64,000 nucleotides of DNA, taken from NCBI GenBank assembly GCA_963788585.1, contig CAWBHA010000003.1, forward strand, positions 1,364,001 through 1,428,000, in the 5' to 3' direction. A program made the position numbers and the translations under genes. Origin of the DNA: Bog-473 sp963788585 (lineage in GTDB: Bacteria; Actinomycetota; Acidimicrobiia; Acidimicrobiales; RAAP-2). The notes under the pieces were generated by a model that saw only the letters and a list, made by a program, of their open reading frames with translations, was not told where the DNA came from and made no database searches. Below are positions 59,650 to 64,000 of this stretch, one piece after another (positions within the stretch are counted from its first letter, which is position 1; each line of letters opens with the position of its first letter).

Positions 59650-60963
59650 GTGCTCGCCCCGCCGCGGCCCGAGTTCGCCCGACGCGACGGCCTCCACCTG
59701 GCCTACCAGGTGGCGGGTGCCGGACCACCGGACCTCGTGTTCGTGGGCGGGTCCTTCGCCACGACGATGGCCTGGGAGGAGCATGCGGCGTCCCGGGGAT
59801 TCCGGCGCCTGGCGAGCTTCTCGCGCTTCGTCACCTACGACCAGCGGGGCATGGGGTATTCCGACCCCCTGGACCTCGCGCACGTGCCGACCCTGGACGA
59901 CCTCGTGGCGGACCTCGAAGTGGTGCTCGACGCGGCGGGCGTGCAGGACCCGGTGCTCTTCGGCATGCACAACGGTGGGGCGGTGGCGGCGCTCTACGCG
60001 TCCCGCCACGGCGTGCAGCGGCTGGTCCTGTGCAACACGTGGGCGCGACTGGAACACGCCGACGACTACCCGATCGGGTTCCCCAGCGAGGTCCTCGACG
60101 AGTTGGAGTCTCGCTACCGCGAGAGTTGGGGGGAGGGTCGCATCTCGAGCTACTGGTCCCGGCCGCGGCCGGAGATCGAGAACCGGCGGGTGGAGCTCGG
60201 GTCGACGAGCCGCAACCAGGCCGTGGTCCTCTTCCAGATGAACCGGGACTACGACATCCGCGAGATCCTCCCGACGATCGAGGCCCCGACGCTCGTCGTG
60301 CACCTCGAGGAGAACCAAATGATCCCGCCGCACTTCGGGCGCTACGTGGCCGACGCCATCCCGGGTGCCCGGCTCGCGCTCGTCCCCGGCTCGGACCAGA
60401 TCTTCCTCCGCAACTACTCCCACGAGGTGATCGACGCAATCGAGACATTCGTCACGGGCACGCGGACGCTCTTCGTCGACCGCGTGGTGACGAGCATGCT
60501 GTTCACCGACATCGTCGACTCGACGCGCATGGCGGCCGCCTGTGGGGACGAGCGCTGGAACGCCCTCATCGAGCAGCACAACGAACGCGTCCGCAGGCAG
60601 ATGCAGCGCTATGCGGGCCACGAGGTCAAGTGCACCGGCGACGGCTTCCTCGTCGCCTTCGACGAGCCGGAGGCCGCCATCTGCTGCGCCCGGGCCGCGA
60701 TCGAGACCGTTGCCGGTCTCGGGCTGGAACTGCGCGCCGGCGTGCACGTGGGCGAGGTGTCGCACATGAGCGGGCACGACTTCTCCGGCCTCGCCGTCCA
60801 CTTCGCGCAGCGGCTGTCCGCGCAGGCCGGCGCGGGCCAGGTGCTGGTGTCAGCGGACGTCCGCGATGCGTGCGCCTCGAGCGGCATCGTGTTCGATGGG
60901 CGCGGCAAGGCCGAGTTGAAGGGCTTCGAGGGAGAGTGGGAGATGTTCGAGGCCCGCTCGTAG
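59650..60963 (+). CDS. alpha/beta-hydrolase-fused class III adenylate cyclase
   Basis: A 437-residue cytosolic protein. Residues ~1-270 have an alpha/beta-hydrolase fold (YDQRGMGYSDPL, then the nucleophile elbow), but the elbow reads GMHNGG with Asn108 where Gly-x-Ser-x-Gly would place serine, so hydrolase activity is doubtful and a ligand-sensing role is more likely. Residues ~275-437 are a class III cyclase: MLFTDIVDST and KCTGDGFLVAFD provide the metal aspartates and the Lys, and GLAVHFAQRLSA the usual late motif. This hydrolase-cyclase architecture is common in actinobacteria. GTG 59650. Confidence 0.88.
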   Translation: MLAPPRPEFARRDGLHLAYQVAGAGPPDLVFVGGSFATTMAWEEHAASRGFRRLASFSRFVTYDQRGMGYSDPLDLAHVPTLDDLVADLEVVLDAAGVQDPVLFGMHNGGAVAALYASRHGVQRLVLCNTWARLEHADDYPIGFPSEVLDELESRYRESWGEGRISSYWSRPRPEIENRRVELGSTSRNQAVVLFQMNRDYDIREILPTIEAPTLVVHLEENQMIPPHFGRYVADAIPGARLALVPGSDQIFLRNYSHEVIDAIETFVTGTRTLFVDRVVTSMLFTDIVDSTRMAAACGDERWNALIEQHNERVRRQMQRYAGHEVKCTGDGFLVAFDEPEAAICCARAAIETVAGLGLELRAGVHVGEVSHMSGHDFSGLAVHFAQRLSAQAGAGQVLVSADVRDACASSGIVFDGRGKAELKGFEGEWEMFEARS

Positions 60964-61000
60964 CGGCCCGGTGGCCCGGCGCCGCCGCCGTCCGGAGGTC

Positions 61001-61030
61001 TTGACATGTGACCAATTAGTCACATAAGAT
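61001..61030 (+). promoter_or_regulatory. consensus promoter with palindromic operator
   Basis: TTGACA (61001-61006) and TAAGAT (61025-61030), 18 bp apart, are followed by 6 nt and the GTG at 61037, so transcription should start at the first base of the codon. ATGTGAC (61006-61012) and GTCACAT (61019-61025) form a perfect inverted repeat with a CAATTA centre that covers the spacer and touches both boxes: an ArsR-type operator placed for autorepression. Confidence 0.75.
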
Positions 61031-61036
61031 CGTGGA

Positions 61037-61789
61037 GTGGATGAGGTGTTCAGGGCCCTGGCCGACCCCACCCGGCGCAGTCTCCTCGACGAGCTGTACC
61101 GGGAGGACGGGCAGACCCTGGGCATGTTGGAGGAGCGGTTCTCCATGTCCCGCTTCGGCGTCATGAAGCACCTGAAGGTGCTCGAGGAGGCCGGGCTCGT
61201 CGTGACGCGGCGGCGGGGCCGGGAGAAGCTCCATTTCCTCAATCCGGTCCCGATCCGGCTCATCCACGACCGCTGGGTCCACAAGTTCGCCGAGCCCTGG
61301 GTGGCCGGGTTGAGCGAGATCAAGGAGAGGTTGGAGAGGCACATGGAAAAGGTGTACGAGATCTTCATCAAGACGACGCCCGAACGGCTCTGGGAGGCGA
61401 TCGTCGACCCCGAGATCCGGGCCAAGTACAACTTCGGCGCAGCCGTTAACTCGGACTGGAAGGTGGGCTCGCCGATCAGCGTGGACGTGGCAAAGCACGG
61501 CATCCATCTCGGCGAGGGCGAGGTGTTGGAGTTCGATCCGCCGCGGCGCCTCGTGCACACCATGGCGGCACTCTGGGACGACAACGTGAGGGCGGAAGGC
61601 CTGTCACGGGTCACGTGGGAGATCGAGACGGTGGGCGACTCGTGCCACCTCACGGTCACCCACGATCAGATGCGCGAGGGCGCCGACGCCCAGATCTACG
61701 GCGGCTGGCCGATGATCCTCTCCGGCCTCAAGACCTGGCTCGAGTCCGGGGAGCTGCTCACTACGCCGGGTTCGCTGCTGTACTCCTGA
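61037..61789 (+). CDS. ArsR-type regulator fused to an SRPBCC (AHSA1-like) domain
   Basis: A 250-residue protein. Residues ~1-95 form an ArsR winged helix (FRALADPTRRSLLDELY, FSMSRFGVMKHLKVLEEAGLV); no ArsR metal cysteines are present, so it is not a classical metal sensor. Residues ~105-240 are an SRPBCC/AHSA1 fold (VYEIFIKTTPERLWEAI, VTWEIE, GGWPMILSGLKTWLE) able to bind hydrophobic ligands, which may be the inducer. The gene starts at GTG 61037 at the predicted transcription start, under a promoter whose spacer contains a perfect palindrome, strongly suggesting autoregulation. Confidence 0.88.
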   Translation: MDEVFRALADPTRRSLLDELYREDGQTLGMLEERFSMSRFGVMKHLKVLEEAGLVVTRRRGREKLHFLNPVPIRLIHDRWVHKFAEPWVAGLSEIKERLERHMEKVYEIFIKTTPERLWEAIVDPEIRAKYNFGAAVNSDWKVGSPISVDVAKHGIHLGEGEVLEFDPPRRLVHTMAALWDDNVRAEGLSRVTWEIETVGDSCHLTVTHDQMREGADAQIYGGWPMILSGLKTWLESGELLTTPGSLLYS

Positions 61790-61845
61790 GGGCCCCGGAG
61801 CCTAGAGAGGGCAGCCGGTCGCTCGCCGCAGTGCGTCCCGCGTTC

Positions 61846-62193
61846 TCAGGACCAGCCGAGCTCTCGGAGCCGCTTCTCGCCCATGCCGAAATGGTGGCCA
61901 ACCTCGTGCAGCAACGTGACTCGCACCCGACGGGCCAGGTCCTCGGTCGTGCTGGCGGATCGACAGATCGTGGCGAGGAAGAGCGTGATGCGATCAGGGT
62001 TCACGCCCGCATAGGTGCCACGCTTGGTCAGAGGAATCCCCTCGTACAGGCCATAGAGCCGACCCGGAGGGCTCTCGTCGTCGATGATGATCGCGACGTT
62101 CTCCATCTCGGCTCGGAGGGCGTCCGGGATCGTTTCCAAGGCATCAGCCACGAGCACCTCGAAGGCATCGACAGGGATCGGCTCCACGCCCAC
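61846..62193 (-). CDS. minimal zincin metallopeptidase-family protein
   Basis: A 115-residue protein with the zinc motif HEVGHHFG (HExxH) near residue 95 and an upstream LYGLYEGIPLTKRG segment. This matches the compact metallopeptidase family formerly called DUF1025, found widely in actinobacteria with unknown substrates. GTG 62193 gives VGVEPIPVDAFE; another GTG two codons later is possible. It is convergent with the ArsR-SRPBCC gene. Confidence 0.85.
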   Translation of the reverse strand: MGVEPIPVDAFEVLVADALETIPDALRAEMENVAIIIDDESPPGRLYGLYEGIPLTKRGTYAGVNPDRITLFLATICRSASTTEDLARRVRVTLLHEVGHHFGMGEKRLRELGWS

Positions 62194-62308
62194 TACCTTG
62201 CCAGCACGGAGCGGCGTTCCGCCGGAGGTCTACGCAAGCACATCGAGTTCGCAAAGCGGTCTCACCGATCGCAGTGGAGCCGTCACCCACCCGGCCACCG
62301 GATTCCGG

Positions 62309-62554
62309 TCAGTCGTGTCGAGCGCGTTGCCATTGATAAAACCTGACGGCAACATCGACCAGCAAAGCCACGCCCAGAATGACCAGGCTTCCACCCACGA
62401 GCCCCACCTCGGGCGAGTTCGTCGCGACACCGATGATCAGCCCGCCGATTGTGCACACGACCCCGACCCCGAATGCGAGGGCGAGTTTCGGACTCGCGTG
62501 CAGGAAGGTCAGATAGTCATCGGGACCCGGCGCCCGCCGCCTCGGATCGCTCAT
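62309..62554 (-). CDS. small two-helix membrane protein
   Basis: An 81-residue protein with a polar N-terminus (PRRRAPGPDDYLTF), two hydrophobic helices (LALAFGVGVVCTIGGLIIGV and VGLVGGSLVILGVALLVDVA) and a basic C-terminus. Function unknown. A TAAGGT box at -12 to -7 (62561-62566) supports a leaderless ATG 62554. Confidence 0.7.
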   Translation of the reverse strand: MSDPRRRAPGPDDYLTFLHASPKLALAFGVGVVCTIGGLIIGVATNSPEVGLVGGSLVILGVALLVDVAVRFYQWQRARHD

Positions 62555-62560
62555 GGTCTG

Positions 62561-62566
62561 ACCTTA
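62561..62566 (-). promoter_or_regulatory. TAAGGT -10 box for the two-helix membrane protein
   Basis: Exact -12 to -7 spacing from ATG 62554 on the minus strand, with no Shine-Dalgarno between. Confidence 0.45.
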
Positions 62567-62653
62567 GAACGAGGAGTCGCAGCCGCAAGAGCGGACACGG
62601 CTCCGGCACTGGACCGCCAATCCGAAGGCTGCCCTTTCTCGCTCGATCGTGCG

Positions 62654-62815
62654 TCAAGCCGTTTGTCGTGCCATCAGGTCGGGGGGTGGGTCATACGACT
62701 CCTGGCCGCCGTCGCGCACGAGTTTCGTGGGGTCGCCGTCAACCGAGACCCAGCGCTCCTCGTGGACCCCGCACGGATCCTCGTGCCAACCCCAGGCAAG
62801 CACCCCTTCGTCCAT
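62654..62815 (-). CDS. 53-residue small protein
   Basis: ATG 62815 opens a 53-residue frame that looks like real protein: an N-terminal GVLAWGWHEDPCGVHEERW followed by DGDPTKLVRDGGQESYDPPP. The HEERWxSxDGxPTxLVRDG pattern resembles short uncharacterised actinobacterial proteins as far as I recall. A TAAACT box ends 8 nt before the ATG, the leaderless pattern used elsewhere in the window. Opposite-strand frames here are not convincing. Function unknown. Confidence 0.6.
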   Translation of the reverse strand: MDEGVLAWGWHEDPCGVHEERWVSVDGDPTKLVRDGGQESYDPPPDLMARQTA

Positions 62816-63342
62816 GGGTGGGCAGTTTACCTAAAGTTTCCAAGACTGTCACCTATATGTCACTTAGTTCACTTTGCTGACCCTGGCCGGACGTGCCGGA
62901 CCCGAGGACAGAACCGAGAACAAGCAGGACAGCGAGAACCGCCAAGAGCACGAAGACGCCGAACGGGACCGCTCGCCGTCGCACGAGCACGCCAAGAGCG
63001 CCTCGGCCACTGCGCACGAGAGCGCCAAAATCAAGAAGCCTCAGTCCTGCGTCCCGGGAGAGACGGATCCGCCCTGCACCGGTTCGAGCTACCGGGACAG
63101 TCCGCGCATTCCGTCGGGCAGACGCAGGAATCCGATAGGGGTGCGCTCATCGAGGCCGAGCCGGGGGAGCGTGGTGCTCATCGCCACACCACCGGCACCG
63201 AACACGGACAGGCCAAGCACTGATCGCCCACGTCCCGCCACTGTGAATGTACCGCGCACGGGACGCTTGCGGCAAGGCCCCGATCGATGCGCAGAATCTG
63301 CGACCCGAACCCAGAACCAACGGAAGAGCAGGGGGTGGCGTG
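62816..63342. other. 527-bp region without a secure gene
   Basis: Bases 62821-62880 are notably AT-rich and include the TAAACT promoter box of the 53-residue protein. On the minus strand two short frames are possible genes. One spans 62853-63017 (54 residues, single membrane helix around FGVFVLLAVLAVLLVLGSVL). The other spans 63089-63241 (50 residues, ending LRLPDGMRGLSR), with TTGCCG and TACATT 18 bp apart just upstream. Neither is secure. Plus-strand frames here are charged, low-complexity and unconvincing. A plus-strand Shine-Dalgarno (AGGGGG, ~63330) belongs to the next gene. Confidence 0.4.
62824..62829 (-). promoter_or_regulatory. TAAACT -10 box for the 53-residue protein
   Basis: TAAACT on the minus strand ends 8 nt before ATG 62815, in an AT-rich patch. 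Confidence 0.4.
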
Positions 63343-64000
63343 ATGGCCAAGCATGCGGTGGTGATCGCGGGAGGCGGTCCGACGGGGATGATGCTGGCGG
63401 CTGAGCTGGCGTTGGCGAACGTCGATGTCGCGATCGTCGAGCGGCGTCCCGATCATGAGCTCGTCGGCTCTCGTGCGGGCGGCTTTCACGCGCGCACCAT
63501 TGAGGTGCTGGACCAGCGTGGGGTCGCTGATCGGTTCCTCGCGGAGGGTCAGGTGGCCCAGGCCGCGATGATCGGCTCGACCGTGTTGGACATGAGCGAC
63601 TTCCCGACGCGTCATCCGTATGCGCTCGGGATCTGGCAGAACCAGATCGAGCGGATCATGGCCGCCTGGATCTCCGAGTTCCCGGTACGGGTCCGTTACG
63701 GATGTGACGTGACGGGCTTGGCCCAGGACGACACCGGCGTCGATGTCGAGCTCTCCGACGGCCAGTCGCTGCGGGCGCAGTATCTCGTCGGGTGCGACGG
63801 GGGAGGCAGCGTCGTCCGGCGGGCCGCCGGAATCGAGTTCCCGGGGTGGGATCCGACCAGGAGCAACCTCATCGCCGAGGTCGAGGTGACCGAGGAACCG
63901 CCGCGGGGTATTCGCCATGACGCGACGGGCATCCACGCGCTCCACAGGTTGGAGGACGGGCGGACCTTCCGGCTCGTCGTGACCGAGCAGCAGCTGGGAC
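63343..64000 (+). CDS. FAD-dependent monooxygenase, N-terminal part
   Basis: The gene runs off the right edge; 219 residues are present. VVIAGGGPTGMMLAAELAL is the FAD Rossmann motif, VERRPDHELVGSRAGGFHAR the next strand and loop, and LVGCDGGGSVVRRAAGIEFPG contains the GD motif of class A (PheA/TfdB-like) aromatic hydroxylases. Relatives hydroxylate phenolic or polyketide substrates or inactivate antibiotics such as rifampicin and tetracyclines; the specific substrate cannot be told. ATG 63343 follows an AGGGGG Shine-Dalgarno ~8 nt upstream. Confidence 0.88.
   Translation, partial: MAKHAVVIAGGGPTGMMLAAELALANVDVAIVERRPDHELVGSRAGGFHARTIEVLDQRGVADRFLAEGQVAQAAMIGSTVLDMSDFPTRHPYALGIWQNQIERIMAAWISEFPVRVRYGCDVTGLAQDDTGVDVELSDGQSLRAQYLVGCDGGGSVVRRAAGIEFPGWDPTRSNLIAEVEVTEEPPRGIRHDATGIHALHRLEDGRTFRLVVTEQQLG

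Noticed and set aside
1..64000. tRNA, rRNA, CRISPR arrays, insertion sequences, prophage
   Set aside because: I saw no cloverleaf-like or rRNA-like segments, no regularly spaced repeats, no transposase or integrase motifs and no flanking target duplications.

Overview
High-GC DNA with actinobacterial gene content: mycothiol synthesis (mshA), a C5-pathway heme locus next to rex, a 14-subunit nuo operon, and ctaE-qcrCAB with a diheme QcrC, an N-terminally extended Rieske protein and a PDWY-type QcrB. Many starts lack a Shine-Dalgarno and carry a TANNNT box 7-9 nt upstream, as in leaderless actinobacterial transcripts. I infer an actinobacterium, possibly Acidimicrobiia-like. The sequence alone does not fix the genus. 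No rRNA, tRNA, CRISPR array or intact mobile element was seen.

Layout. 0-6 kb: end of an NDMA-type alcohol dehydrogenase, a divergent pair of citrate-synthase-like genes (one CBS-fused, one helix-turn-helix-fused), a YVTN propeller lipoprotein and a class V aminotransferase. 6-12 kb: a DksA/TraR-like zinc finger, superoxide dismutase, an XRE regulator, mshA, a YbjN protein, proC, a SAM hydrolase and rex. 12-18.4 kb: hemA, hemC, cobA-hemD, hemB, hemL. 18.4-20.5 kb: a HIT protein and a geranylgeranyl-reductase-type flavoprotein. 20.6-36.7 kb: nuoA-N. 36.7-43.6 kb: a DUF2252 protein, a large DUF2156 membrane protein, a HAD-type protein and an Lnt homologue. 43.6-47.3 kb (minus strand): YbjQ-like, hemE, hemH, hemG, running on into lnt. 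47.4-54.9 kb: a HelD-type helicase, ctaE, qcrC, qcrA, qcrB and an SCO6745-like gene. 54.9-56.6 kb: two SDR genes. 56.7-61 kb: a nucleotide-signalling patch (cyclase-YHS, GGDEF, two paralogous small proteins, hydrolase-cyclase). 61-64 kb: an ArsR-SRPBCC regulator under a classic promoter/operator, a minimal zincin, small proteins, and the start of a FAD monooxygenase.

Function. The window is mainly respiratory and tetrapyrrole housekeeping: Complex I feeds the quinone pool, bc1 and oxidase subunit III continue electron flow, and two heme loci supply the cofactor, with the redox sensor Rex encoded immediately upstream of hemA. Mycothiol and superoxide dismutase add redox defence.

Caution. Reading frames break repeatedly between about 11.2 and 16.2 kb (SAM hydrolase, hemA, hemC, hemD, hemB) and singly at about 54.8 and 57.0 kb. 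Protein similarity continues across each break, so I treat these as probable base-level sequence errors and report each gene as one span.
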